Part shown: in pieces, positions 1 to 8,063 of the stretch
Layout of the letters: each line of letters opens with the position of its first letter
How positions within the stretch are numbered: the first letter of the stretch is position 1
NCBI GenBank assembly: GCA_022787085.1
Contig: JALFVE010000006.1
Span: forward strand, 1 to 47,066
DNA: 47,066 bases
Direction of reading: 5' to 3'
From: Oscillospiraceae bacterium
GTDB taxonomy: Bacteria; Bacillota; Clostridia; Oscillospirales; Ruminococcaceae
Notes under the pieces: model-generated
The model's input: the letters and a program-made list of their open reading frames with translations, nothing else
The model's database searches: none
What the model was told of the DNA's origin: nothing
Made by a program: the position numbers and the translations under genes

Positions 1-1
1 C

Positions 2-900
2 GGCACATACACTGTAAAGATTGACATTACAGCAGGCACAAATTATGCAGCTGTTACCGATCTGACAGCGGACGACTGGACATTTACCATAACATCAGGC
101 ACACTAACAGCAGCTGATTTCACTTTCGCAGCACCCACAGACCTTGCTTATGACGGTAGTGCAAAGACAGGGACAATCACAGCAAAGAGCGGCATAACAG
201 GAATAGGCACAATTACGGTGAAATATTATAATAAATCAGGCAGCAAGCTTGATTCAGCCCCCATTGTTCCCGGCACTTACACTGTTAAGATAGACGTTAC
301 AGCAGGCACAAATTATGCTGCTGTTACCGATCTGACAGCGGACGACTGGACATTTACCATAACATCAGGCACACTAACAGCAGCTGATTTCACTTTCGCA
401 GCACCCACAGATCATGCTTATGACGGTAGTGCAAAGACAGCGACAATCACAGCAAAGAGCGGCATAACAGGAATAGGCACAATAACTGTGAAATATTATG
501 ACGCAGCAGGAAACAAGCTTGATTCAGCACCCATTGATCTCGGCACATACACTGTTAAGATAGACGTTACAGCAGGCACAAATTATGCAGCTGCGACCGA
601 TCTGACAGCTGATACTTGGACATTTACCATAACATCAGGCACACTTACAGCATCTGATTTCACTTTCGCAGCACCCACAGATCTTGCTTATGACGGCATT
701 GCAAAGACAGCGACAGTCACATCAAAGGACGGCATAACAGGTATAGGCACAATAACTGTGAAATATTATGATGCTCTGAACAATGAGCTTGACTCAGCAC
801 CTGTTGTTCCCGGCACATACACTGTAAAGATTGACATCACAGCAGGCACAAATTATGCAGCTGTTACCGATCTGACAGCGGACGAGTGGACATTCACCAT
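2..900 (+). repeat. 270-bp in-frame tandem repeats
   Basis: The string GGCAC(A/T)TACACTGT(A/T)AAGAT recurs at nt 2, 272, 542 and 812, an exact 270-bp (90-codon) period. Copies 1 and 2 are identical for roughly 90 bp (nt 52-142 against 322-412). Such identity suggests recent duplication or ongoing homogenisation and also makes the region prone to assembly collapse. Confidence 0.9.
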
Positions 901-2878
901 CAACAGGGCAGCAACGACAGTAACAGCTCCCACAGCAACTGCGATCACATACGGACAGGCACTTTCTGCATCAACGTTAAGCGACACAAATTGGAGCTGG
1001 GTTGACGGAACAGTGATTCCTGACGTTCAGAACAACGGCTATCCTGCAAAGATAACTGTTGATGACAGCAACTACGATTATACGGACGTAGAGGGCTATG
1101 ACAGCAGCACTCATACGGTTACAAGGACAATAGCGGTATCCGTTAATAAGGCAACACCCACAATTACCGTAACGGCAACCCCCGTATCTGATATTGCAGG
1201 AAAGACCGTAACAGTATCGGCAATAGCAGTAAATCCCAATAACAGCACACTCACAGATGTTCCTGCACCTACACTTACATATAAAGTCGGGGACAGCGGA
1301 ACAGAAACAACCTTCACAGGTTCCTTTGTAATACCCGAAGACACAGAGGACGGAACAATTATTACCATAACAGCCGCTACCGCCGAAAATGGCAGCTATG
1401 AGGCAGGAGCAAACACAGCAACTGTTACTGTTACCGACTGCCTGCATAACGATAAAACAGCAGCATGGGAAAAGGACAGCACAGGTCATTGGCATATCTG
1501 TAATTATTGCGGTGCCGAAGTTGATAAGGCGGCTCACAGCGAGGACAGCGGTACGGTAACAACAGAGCCTACCGAAACTTCCGAGGGCATTAAGACATAC
1601 AAGTGTACAGTGTGCGGTTATGTTACAAGAACAGAGACTATTGCAGTTCTCGACCACACCCACGTTCCCTCCGAAGAATATTCAAAGGACGAAACGGGAC
1701 ATTGGCACACTTGCTCGGGCTGCACAGAGAAGCTTGATCTTGCGGCACACACCTACGGCAAATGGAAGATCACAGTTCCTTCAACAGCTCAGGCAAACGG
1801 AAAGAAGGAAAGAAGCTGCACAGTCTGCGGATATGTTCAGGAGGGCGTGGTAACTTACGGCGGCGATGAATCAACGGGAGATATGGATAATGCAACAAAG
1901 CCCGAGAATAATGCCTGCCACGCAGACCTTGAGCTTACCGATGAGGAGATAATCAATAAGATACCCCTCACACCCGAGGAGCTTGAAGATATCGAAAACG
2001 GCGCAGATCTTGAAGTATATATGGTAGTCATAGACTACTCGGGAAATGTTCCATCTGCGGACAAGGCTCTTGCGGAAGCGGTTCTTACCGATGGTATGAA
2101 GATAGGAATGTACATTGACGTAACCTTGTTCGTTAAGGTGGGAGACAATGACCCCAGAGCAGTTACCAATACAAACGGCGGGCTGAAAATTACCTTTGAA
2201 ATGCCCGAAAAGCTTATCAATACCGACACGAGCGTAACAAGAGAGTATTCTATCATTCGTGTTCACAGCGGCGAGGCAGAGATCCTTGCCTGCGAATATG
2301 ACAAAACAACAGCAAAGGGAAGCTTTGTTACTGATAAGTTCTCGACCTATTCAATAGCATACAAGGATATCACAGAGGAAGAACCTGATCCTGAGCCTGC
2401 ACCCGTTGTAAGGTATCCCATTGTAGTAAACGGCAACGTTACCGTTGACAAGACTACCGCAGCAGCAGGGGAGACGGTCAATGTAAGAACCGATTTTGGT
2501 TATGACATTATCGTTACCGCTGCAAATGGACAGCGCATTGCACAGATTACCGAAAAGGGCAGCTTTACAATGCCTGCCTGCAAGGTAAGTGTAACAGCAG
2601 TTCAGAACGAGACATTTGCTCTTATGTCAACCGCTTGGAGACAATCGTATGTTTACTCCTATGACAGCGATATGAACAAAATCAAGGTAAACTCCACCAG
2701 AAAGCAAGGTATCATTACTGTAAATCTTGGCAAGGAATATGCAGGCAAGTCCTTCACAATTTATGAGGGCAAAAAGAGCACCAAGGTAAAAGTTACCGAT
2801 GGCGTACTTGATGCAAAGGGCAGATTTACATTTGAAGTCCCCGACGGAAAGAATTACACACTTATTGTTGAGGACTGA
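2..2878 (+). CDS. Repeat-rich secreted/surface protein, 5' partial
   Basis: The frame is open from the first full codon of the window, so the start lies upstream; 958 codons are visible. The first ~300 residues are tandem 90-residue units (recurring GTYTVKID, AGTNYAA, AYDG and TWTFTI), resembling the YDG/MBG-type beta-sandwich repeats of bacterial surface proteins. Next come a partly similar segment (TVTAPTATAITYGQ) and an Ig-like stretch, then two modules with the pattern W..D..GHWH.C..C...H......C..CGY (nt about 1440-1640 and 1660-1840), which look like Cys/His metal-binding or disulfide modules. The C-terminal part holds beta-rich segments (VNGNVTVDKTTAAAGE). No LPXTG motif, dockerin or membrane anchor is visible at the C terminus, so it is probably secreted or wall-associated through N-terminal parts outside the window. 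Function is unknown; adhesion or wall structure is inference. Confidence 0.8.
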   Translation, partial: GTYTVKIDITAGTNYAAVTDLTADDWTFTITSGTLTAADFTFAAPTDLAYDGSAKTGTITAKSGITGIGTITVKYYNKSGSKLDSAPIVPGTYTVKIDVTAGTNYAAVTDLTADDWTFTITSGTLTAADFTFAAPTDHAYDGSAKTATITAKSGITGIGTITVKYYDAAGNKLDSAPIDLGTYTVKIDVTAGTNYAAATDLTADTWTFTITSGTLTASDFTFAAPTDLAYDGIAKTATVTSKDGITGIGTITVKYYDALNNELDSAPVVPGTYTVKIDITAGTNYAAVTDLTADEWTFTINRAATTVTAPTATAITYGQALSASTLSDTNWSWVDGTVIPDVQNNGYPAKITVDDSNYDYTDVEGYDSSTHTVTRTIAVSVNKATPTITVTATPVSDIAGKTVTVSAIAVNPNNSTLTDVPAPTLTYKVGDSGTETTFTGSFVIPEDTEDGTIITITAATAENGSYEAGANTATVTVTDCLHNDKTAAWEKDSTGHWHICNYCGAEVDKAAHSEDSGTVTTEPTETSEGIKTYKCTVCGYVTRTETIAVLDHTHVPSEEYSKDETGHWHTCSGCTEKLDLAAHTYGKWKITVPSTAQANGKKERSCTVCGYVQEGVVTYGGDESTGDMDNATKPENNACHADLELTDEEIINKIPLTPEELEDIENGADLEVYMVVIDYSGNVPSADKALAEAVLTDGMKIGMYIDVTLFVKVGDNDPRAVTNTNGGLKITFEMPEKLINTDTSVTREYSIIRVHSGEAEILACEYDKTTAKGSFVTDKFSTYSIAYKDITEEEPDPEPAPVVRYPIVVNGNVTVDKTTAAAGETVNVRTDFGYDIIVTAANGQRIAQITEKGSFTMPACKVSVTAVQNETFALMSTAWRQSYVYSYDSDMNKIKVNSTRKQGIITVNLGKEYAGKSFTIYEGKKSTKVKVTDGVLDAKGRFTFEVPDGKNYTLIVED

Positions 2879-2901
2879 TCCTTAATTAACTGAATAATAC
2901 G

Positions 2902-2940
2902 AAAAAAGCCGGGCTGCTTATTTTGGCAGCTCGGCTTTTT
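2902..2940 (+). terminator. Intrinsic terminator after surface protein
   Basis: AAAAGCCGGGCTGC and GCAGCTCGGCTTTTT form a long stem (one mismatch) with a short T/A-rich loop and a T-run, 24 bp after the stop codon. The A-run before the stem makes it potentially bidirectional. Confidence 0.9.
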
Positions 2941-3228
2941 GCCTGTGGACTTTTGAAAAAACAGAGTATGATACGCTTGTTTATGAGCTTGAAATGTTAA
3001 CAAATTGAATTATTTATTGCAGATGAAATTCAGATGATTTTGAGAGCTTTGAAAACGATACTAATAAAAGAAATGATATGGATATGGATATACTGCATTT
3101 TGTATATGAGAGATCATAATGTCAATTTACAAAATTTTTATTCTCTTATATATTATATATATTAGTGGAATTATCCGCCCTCACCCCGCATAAAATATCA
3201 TAATTCTAAGTAATGACGGGGGAGAACT
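2941..3228 (+). other. A+T-rich spacer with possible decayed coding remnant
   Basis: Nothing intact lies here. From nt 2946 one frame reads WTFEKTEYDTLVYELEMLTN then stop, and an offset frame from about nt 3006 reads IELFIADEIQMILRALKTI and on to a stop near 3165. These charged, gene-like stretches may be a frame-shifted relic of a small protein. The rest is A+T-rich and presumably carries the spoIIID promoter, which I could not assign. Confidence 0.3.
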
Positions 3229-3504
3229 ATGAACGAGCATTCATTTGACGACAAAAAGGAAAGGGCGGTTATTTTAGGGGAGTACATAGTTGAGAAAAAA
3301 GCGACTGTTCGTGCTGCTGCAAAGGCTTTTGGTATCAGTAAGTCTACTGTTCATAAAGACCTTACCGAAAAACTGCCGCACATCAGTGCGTCGCTGTATC
3401 CCGAGGTGAAGAAGGTGCTGGAGACGAACAAGAGAGAGCGGCATATTCGTGGAGGAATGGCGACGAAGCATAAATATGAGGAGATTAATAAAAATAGGCA
3501 TTGA
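3229..3504 (+). CDS. spoIIID: Sporulation transcriptional regulator SpoIIID
   Basis: A 91-residue DNA-binding protein. In Bacillus and Clostridia, SpoIIID is a mother-cell regulator that activates and represses genes of the sigma-E and sigma-K regulons during sporulation. The match rests on memory of the family: the N-terminal GEYIVEKKATVRAAAKAFGI with the helix-turn-helix SKSTVHKDL (about residues 38-47), followed by LP.I...L..EV...L...K..RH.RGG.AT..KY, which is the SpoIIID signature including its basic C-terminal region. The ATG is preceded by GGGGGAG at 5-6 nt. It stands alone here, upstream of pcrA. Its presence argues for a spore-forming lineage, or one that lost sporulation recently. 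Length is usual for the family. Confidence 0.93.
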   Translation: MNEHSFDDKKERAVILGEYIVEKKATVRAAAKAFGISKSTVHKDLTEKLPHISASLYPEVKKVLETNKRERHIRGGMATKHKYEEINKNRH

Positions 3505-3516
3505 GTTGGAACAAAT

Positions 3517-3553
3517 GTCCCTGTTTTCGCACAGATGCACATGAAACAGGGGC
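3517..3553 (+). terminator. Stem-loop downstream of spoIIID
   Basis: GTCCCTGTTT and AAACAGGGGC pair over 10 bp (one G-T) across a 17-nt loop, 12 bp after the spoIIID stop. There is no T-run on the plus strand, so it may be a weak or factor-dependent terminator, or an RNA-stabilising hairpin. Confidence 0.35.
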
Positions 3554-3650
3554 AAAAAACGAACGACAGTTTCGTGCTGAAAACAAATTAAAATAATTAT
3601 TATAAAAATGTTAAATATGATATTTACCTATTCCTATGAAAATGAAAATG

Positions 3651-3659
3651 TGCTATAAT
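3651..3659 (+). promoter_or_regulatory. Extended -10 promoter for pcrA
   Basis: TGCTATAAT is a perfect extended -10 (TGnTATAAT). The -35 position 17 bp upstream (TTCCTA) is poor, as expected for extended -10 promoters. The predicted leader is about 100 nt and contains a CCGAAG/CTTCGG hairpin near nt 3717-3731. Confidence 0.6.
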
Positions 3660-3767
3660 ATACATTAAACACGCCGAGGAAAATTTTTGTCGGGACAGGC
3701 TGTCTGTCCTATCATACCGAAGGGGCTTCGGCGAAGTGAACTTTTCAGCACAGATATATAGGAGAGC

Positions 3768-6152
3768 ATGAAAGAGATGAGTGATTTCATTAAGGCTAAG
3801 AGGGCCGCTTTGAACAAGTATTTTGAACGTATGAACGATATGCAGCGGGAGGCTGTGTTTTCTTTGAATGGGCCTGTGCTTATTCTGGCAGGCGCAGGAA
3901 GCGGAAAGACTACCGTTCTCGTAAACCGTATCGCTAATATGATCCTTTTCGGAAACGCTTATGCTGACGAGAGCAGCTATGCTTCCCTTTCCGATGATGA
4001 TATGAAATTCCTTGAGGGGTATAACGGCGACAAGTCTCCGGAGGTCGTTTCCCGTCTGGCGGATATCGTTTCCTCGAATCCTGTGAAGCCGTGGAATATC
4101 CTTGCAATTACATTTACCAACAAGGCTGCAAACGAGCTCAAGCAGAGGCTTTCGGATATGCTGGGCGAGGAGACGGGAAGCAGGATAAACGCTTCCACCT
4201 TCCATTCTGCCTGCGTTCGTATTCTCAGAAAGGAGATCGTAAGGCTGGGCTATTCAAACAGCTTTACCATCTACGACAGCGATGACAGCCAGCGCCTTAT
4301 CAAAACCAGCATGGACGCTCTCGATATCTCCGACAAGGCTATCCATCCAAAGGCTGTGGCGGCTGCGATCTCAGCCTGCAAGGATAAGCTTATTACTCCC
4401 GAGGAGTTTGAAGCTGAGGCAGCCGGGGATTACAAGAAGCTGACCGTTTCAAAGATTTATAAGGAATATCAGTCCCGCCTGAAAAGCGCTGATGCACTGG
4501 ATTTTGATGACATTATCATGCTGACAGTGCGGCTTTTTGAGGAGGAGCCCGATGTTCTCGAGCATTACCGCAATCTATACAAATATATAATGGTGGACGA
4601 GTATCAGGATACTAATATGGCTCAGTACCGCCTTGTGGCACTTCTTGCGGATAAATATAAGAATCTCTGCGTTGTGGGAGATGACGATCAGTCTATTTAC
4701 CGCTTCAGAGGTGCGACCATTGAAAATATCCTCTCCTTTGAGGAGCAGTTCGAGGGCTGCAGGACAATCAAGCTCGAGCAGAATTACCGCTCAACTCAGA
4801 TGATACTTGATGCAGCAAACTCGGTTATTTCAAATAATTCGGGCAGAAAGAGCAAATCTCTCTGGACGGATATCAAAAGCGGCGACAAGATCACCGTTTA
4901 CAAGGCGTCTGATGAATCTGCCGAGTCTAGATATGCTGCGAATATTATCCTTGACGGCGTTAAGAACGGCAGATCATACAAGGATTTTGCCATCCTCTAC
5001 AGAATGAATGCCCAGTCAAACTCCCTTGAAAAGGCGTTTACCAGCAGCGGGATACCCTATCGTGTGATCGGCGGAATGAGATTCTATGACCGCAAGGAGA
5101 TAAAGGATATCATTGCATATCTTTCGGTTATCAATAATCCCAATGATATGCTCAGATTCAAGAGGATCGTCAACGAGCCTAAAAGGGGTATCGGAGACAG
5201 CACCCTTTCAATGATCGAGCAGATATCCATTGACCTCAAGCGTTCTCCCGTGGATGTTATGAGCGAATCAGAATCCTTGGCACCTCTCAGCAAGAAATCC
5301 GCTTCCCTCATTAAAACTGCGGAGATGTTCAAGTCCTTCGAGGAAGCTGCAAAGGAACAGACTCTTGAGGAACTTTTCGAAACTGTGGTTGACAAATCGG
5401 GCTATGGGGCAATGCTCAGAGCTCAGGGCGAAGAGGGTCTTGCACGCCTTGAGAATATCGAGGAGCTTAAATCAAATATTGTTTCCTTTATGGAGGAAAA
5501 GACCGAGGCGGGAGAGCCTGCGGAGCTTTCGGATTTCCTTGAGGAAATATCTCTTTTTACCGATGTGGATAAGCTTGACGCAGACGCTGACGCTGTGTGC
5601 ATGATGACCATGCATTCCGCAAAGGGTCTTGAATTTCCCGTTGTGTTCATTGTGGGCATGGAGGACGGCATTTTCCCCGGACTTCGCAGCATTGACGACC
5701 CCGAGGATCTTGAAGAGGAGCGCCGCCTTGCATATGTGGGAATTACCCGTGCAAAGGAAAAGCTGTACATCACTCATGCACAGCAGAGAATGATATTCGG
5801 CTCCACTCAGCGCAATTTCCAGTCCAGATTTATCAAGGAGATCGACAAGGACTGCATCGAGCGCATTGACGGCACTGTTAAGACCACTAAGAAGACCGAT
5901 GACGGCATTACCGCTCCCGTTCATGCATACACTCTCCAGAGCCAGCTTGCCAGCAAGAAGATCGAGGCGGCTAAAAAGACTGCCGCAGCCGAGTTTGCGG
6001 TGGGCGACAGGGTAAAGCACAATACCTTCGGAGAGGGTACTATTGTTACAGTCAAGCCCATGGGCAGCGATCATCTTCTTGAGATCGCCTTCGATACTGT
6101 GGGTACAAAAAAGATCATGGCTAATTTTGCTAAGATAGTGAAAATATCCTGA
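3768..6152 (+). CDS. pcrA: ATP-dependent DNA helicase PcrA/UvrD
   Basis: A 794-residue superfamily 1A 3'-5' helicase for nucleotide-excision repair, replication restart and removal of RecA filaments or stalled RNA polymerase. Motifs appear in order: Q-motif region MNDMQREAV, Walker A AGAGSGKT (residues 41-48), motif Ia ITFTNKAANEL, motif II DEYQDTN (about 276), motif III GDDDQSIYRFRGA, motif IV QNYRS, motif V MHSAKGLEFP, motif VI YVGITRAKEK. The C terminus (FAVGDRVKHNTFGEGTIV) is the Tudor-like PcrA tail that binds RNA polymerase, which separates PcrA from Rep. There is an acidic insertion of about 45 residues between motifs I and Ia compared with Bacillus PcrA. The start is ambiguous: GGAGAG lies 3 nt before ATG 3768 and 12 nt before in-frame ATG 3777. 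Confidence 0.95.
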   Translation: MKEMSDFIKAKRAALNKYFERMNDMQREAVFSLNGPVLILAGAGSGKTTVLVNRIANMILFGNAYADESSYASLSDDDMKFLEGYNGDKSPEVVSRLADIVSSNPVKPWNILAITFTNKAANELKQRLSDMLGEETGSRINASTFHSACVRILRKEIVRLGYSNSFTIYDSDDSQRLIKTSMDALDISDKAIHPKAVAAAISACKDKLITPEEFEAEAAGDYKKLTVSKIYKEYQSRLKSADALDFDDIIMLTVRLFEEEPDVLEHYRNLYKYIMVDEYQDTNMAQYRLVALLADKYKNLCVVGDDDQSIYRFRGATIENILSFEEQFEGCRTIKLEQNYRSTQMILDAANSVISNNSGRKSKSLWTDIKSGDKITVYKASDESAESRYAANIILDGVKNGRSYKDFAILYRMNAQSNSLEKAFTSSGIPYRVIGGMRFYDRKEIKDIIAYLSVINNPNDMLRFKRIVNEPKRGIGDSTLSMIEQISIDLKRSPVDVMSESESLAPLSKKSASLIKTAEMFKSFEEAAKEQTLEELFETVVDKSGYGAMLRAQGEEGLARLENIEELKSNIVSFMEEKTEAGEPAELSDFLEEISLFTDVDKLDADADAVCMMTMHSAKGLEFPVVFIVGMEDGIFPGLRSIDDPEDLEEERRLAYVGITRAKEKLYITHAQQRMIFGSTQRNFQSRFIKEIDKDCIERIDGTVKTTKKTDDGITAPVHAYTLQSQLASKKIEAAKKTAAAEFAVGDRVKHNTFGEGTIVTVKPMGSDHLLEIAFDTVGTKKIMANFAKIVKIS

Positions 6153-6160
6153 TAATGATT

Positions 6161-6200
6161 CAAGCTGCTTCCGTTAATTTTGCGGAAGCAGCTTGTGTTT
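6161..6200 (+). terminator. Intrinsic terminator after pcrA
   Basis: CAAGCTGCTTCCG and CGGAAGCAGCTTG form a perfect 13-bp stem with a 9-nt loop, followed by TGTTTT. It lies between the convergent pcrA and asparaginase genes and may serve both. Confidence 0.9.
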
Positions 6201-6224
6201 TGACAGTATGATAATTGTAGGGGA

Positions 6225-7151
6225 TCACTGCTTGGTGCCAAGCATAAACATCATCTCAGACACAGCCGCCTCGGCTGTCATATCGCCGCCCGCAATAACG
6301 CCGAGCTTTGCGGCGTTCACACCCACCTCATATATGCTCATATCAACGCCCTCATGAAGGCACTGGGATATGAGCATTATTTTTATGCCCAGCTTAATTG
6401 CCCGTTCAACGGGCTCAAGGAGGCGCTTGGGGATACCGCCCATGCCGTAGCCTTCGATAACTATCCCTCTGATACCGCTGTCAGCAGCAAATCCGAATAT
6501 TCTGCCGTCAGTTGAGGGAGTGAGCTTTATTAGCATTACATTTTCGTCAAAATCGTCATTGAAGCAATAGCTTCCCGAGGCTTGCGAAATGGCTTTATAT
6601 TCAATTCCGTTTCCCGTTACGATCCCCGCATATTCACCCGAGCTGATAAATGCATTGTCATTTTTTGTATGTTCCTTGTGAGCCATATCACCTCGGATAA
6701 GCTTGTCACCGAAAAGGAGATATACCCCCGAAAGCCTGCCCTCGGCTGCAGCCGTGATGGAATTGTATAAATTCGCTTTTCCGTCGGAATTATCGGAATA
6801 AAAGGGTCTCTGCGCTCCCGTGATCATAACGGGAACAGGCGCATTTACGAGCATTTTGCGAAGCATTGCGGAGGTGTATGCCATGGTATCGGTGCCGTGG
6901 GTGATTACAATGCCGTCATAGCCCTCGTTTATCGCCCTGTGGACGGCAATGCCGATTTTTCCGATATCATTGCAGGAAATGTCCGAGCTGTCAATGTTCA
7001 TAATACATTCGGGGATAATTTCCGCACCCGTTTCGGGAATATGCAGGAGCATATCTCTCATCTGCGGCTCGGCTGCGGCAGGGGACAGTCCGTTTTCCGT
7101 GGGTATGCAGGATATTGTTCCGCCCGTGGAAAGCCATTTTATTTTTTTCAT
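6225..7151 (-). CDS. ansA: L-asparaginase, type I (AnsA-like)
   Basis: Hydrolyses L-asparagine to aspartate and ammonia; no signal peptide, so cytoplasmic. The N-terminal STGGTI carries the nucleophilic threonine (T12 from the chosen start), and ITHGTDTMAY (residues 83-92) supplies the second catalytic Thr-Asp pair (T87, D88) of the family. Further family blocks are MITGAQRPF and the C-terminal GIVIEGYGMGGIP. Length (308 residues) is close to usual. The start at 7151 is chosen because AGGA lies 9 nt upstream; ATG at 7157 would leave only 3 nt, and the TTG at 7169 has no binding site. A minus-strand promoter lies 35-63 bp upstream. It stands alone and is divergent from the TauE/SafE pair. Confidence 0.9.
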   Translation of the reverse strand: MKKIKWLSTGGTISCIPTENGLSPAAAEPQMRDMLLHIPETGAEIIPECIMNIDSSDISCNDIGKIGIAVHRAINEGYDGIVITHGTDTMAYTSAMLRKMLVNAPVPVMITGAQRPFYSDNSDGKANLYNSITAAAEGRLSGVYLLFGDKLIRGDMAHKEHTKNDNAFISSGEYAGIVTGNGIEYKAISQASGSYCFNDDFDENVMLIKLTPSTDGRIFGFAADSGIRGIVIEGYGMGGIPKRLLEPVERAIKLGIKIMLISQCLHEGVDMSIYEVGVNAAKLGVIAGGDMTAEAAVSEMMFMLGTKQ

Positions 7152-7185
7152 TTTCATCAGTCCTAACAATTTGTTTAATGCAATT

Positions 7186-7214
7186 ATTTTACCACAAAAT
7201 CACACTTTTGTAAA
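7186..7214 (-). promoter_or_regulatory. Promoter for asparaginase
   Basis: On the minus strand TTTACA (7214-7209), 17-bp spacer, TAAAAT (7191-7186). The predicted transcript starts about 30 nt before the ATG. Confidence 0.6.
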
Positions 7215-7263
7215 TCTTATATTTTCCTCGGAGCGGTAAACAATAGCTGTGAGGTGATATTAT

Positions 7264-7617
7264 ATGGATAAAAAGAATAAAATGAGACTTCTCGGCGGTG
7301 CTGCGGGGCTTGCCAACGGATTTTTCGGCTCGGGAGGAGGTATCATTGCCGTTCCCATGCTGAAAAGAAACGGCTTTGAAACAAAAAAGGCTCACGCAGG
7401 CTCTCTTGCCCTGACGCTGCCCTTGTCTGCGGTTTCCGCCCTGTTTTATCTCGGAAACGGCAGCTTTGACTATATGAGCGCCGTTAAGCTTATTCCCTTC
7501 GGACTGGCGGGAGCGGCTGTGGGGGCGGTGCTGATGAAAAGGATACCCGTAAGGCTTCTGACGGGCATATTCGGAGCGCTGCTCATTGCCGCAGGGTTAA
7601 GGAATCTGCTCTCATGA
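7264..7617 (+). CDS. TauE/SafE-family (TSUP) half-size membrane protein, N-terminal-type half
   Basis: A 117-residue membrane protein with the glycine-rich entry GLANGFFGSGGGIIAVPML typical of TSUP (sulfite/organosulfur exporter) family repeats, and about four hydrophobic segments. Full TSUP proteins have two such repeats in about 250 residues; this gene encodes only one and is followed, with a 4-bp ATGA overlap, by a gene for the other. The two likely assemble as one transporter. The substrate cannot be told from sequence. The ribosome binding site AGGTGAT lies 6 nt before the ATG, so the short length is real rather than a missed start. Confidence 0.85.
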   Translation: MDKKNKMRLLGGAAGLANGFFGSGGGIIAVPMLKRNGFETKKAHAGSLALTLPLSAVSALFYLGNGSFDYMSAVKLIPFGLAGAAVGAVLMKRIPVRLLTGIFGALLIAAGLRNLLS

Positions 7618-7985
7618 CGGTGCTGACATGGACAGCCGCCTTTCTTACGGGGCTGCTTGCTTCTCTGGGCGTGGGCGGCGGAATGGTGCTTATTTTATGG
7701 CTTACGGCGGTGATGGGTTTGCCGCAGCTTGAGGCTCAGGGAATAAATCTGATATTCTTTCTGCCCATTTCTCTGCTGTCGGTGATAATTCATCGGAAAA
7801 ACAGGCTGATATCCTTTAAGGAGCTTGTCCCCGCCCTCATAACGGGAATTGCGGGTGCGGCGGCAGGCTGCTATGGGGCAAGGCTCATAGGCTCTGAGCT
7901 TCTGGGGAAAATATTTGCGGGCTTTATCCTTGTGATAGGCATAAAGGAGCTTTTTTCGGCGCTTTTCGGCAATAATCGGGAATAG
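7614..7985 (+). CDS. TauE/SafE-family (TSUP) half-size membrane protein, C-terminal-type half
   Basis: A 123-residue membrane protein, translationally coupled to the previous gene (ATG at 7614 inside ATGA). It has the second TSUP glycine motif, ASLGVGGGMVLILWL, then hydrophobic segments, a basic cytoplasmic loop (HRKNRLISFKE) and a closing helix GFILVIGIKELF. With its partner it makes up the length of a normal TSUP transporter. The reading frame ends naturally about 80 bp before the next gene, with no sign of a frameshift that would join the two halves: they overlap in different frames and each has its own start. Confidence 0.85.
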   Translation: MTVLTWTAAFLTGLLASLGVGGGMVLILWLTAVMGLPQLEAQGINLIFFLPISLLSVIIHRKNRLISFKELVPALITGIAGAAAGCYGARLIGSELLGKIFAGFILVIGIKELFSALFGNNRE

Positions 7986-7994
7986 GTCTTGCTT

Positions 7995-8025
7995 TTGACA
8001 TGATGATATGCTATAATATTATAAT
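7995..8025 (+). promoter_or_regulatory. Promoter for sugar transferase
   Basis: A perfect -35 TTGACA (7995-8000) is followed by two TATAAT boxes, at 8012-8017 (11-bp spacer, too short) and 8020-8025 (19-bp spacer). Which -10 is used cannot be decided by eye. Confidence 0.55.
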
Positions 8026-8063
8026 ATAGCAAAGCATATTTCTGAAAGGAATGTTTCCGAAGA

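Noticed and set aside
2-900. CRISPR-like array (regular repeats)
   Set aside because: The 270-bp units are in-frame protein repeats without unique spacers.
977-1663. 228-codon Cys/Tyr-rich minus-strand frame
   Set aside because: Antisense shadow of the repeat-rich surface protein; composition follows from its Thr/Ala codons.
5472-6074. 200-codon minus-strand frame within pcrA
   Set aside because: Antisense shadow of conserved helicase motifs.
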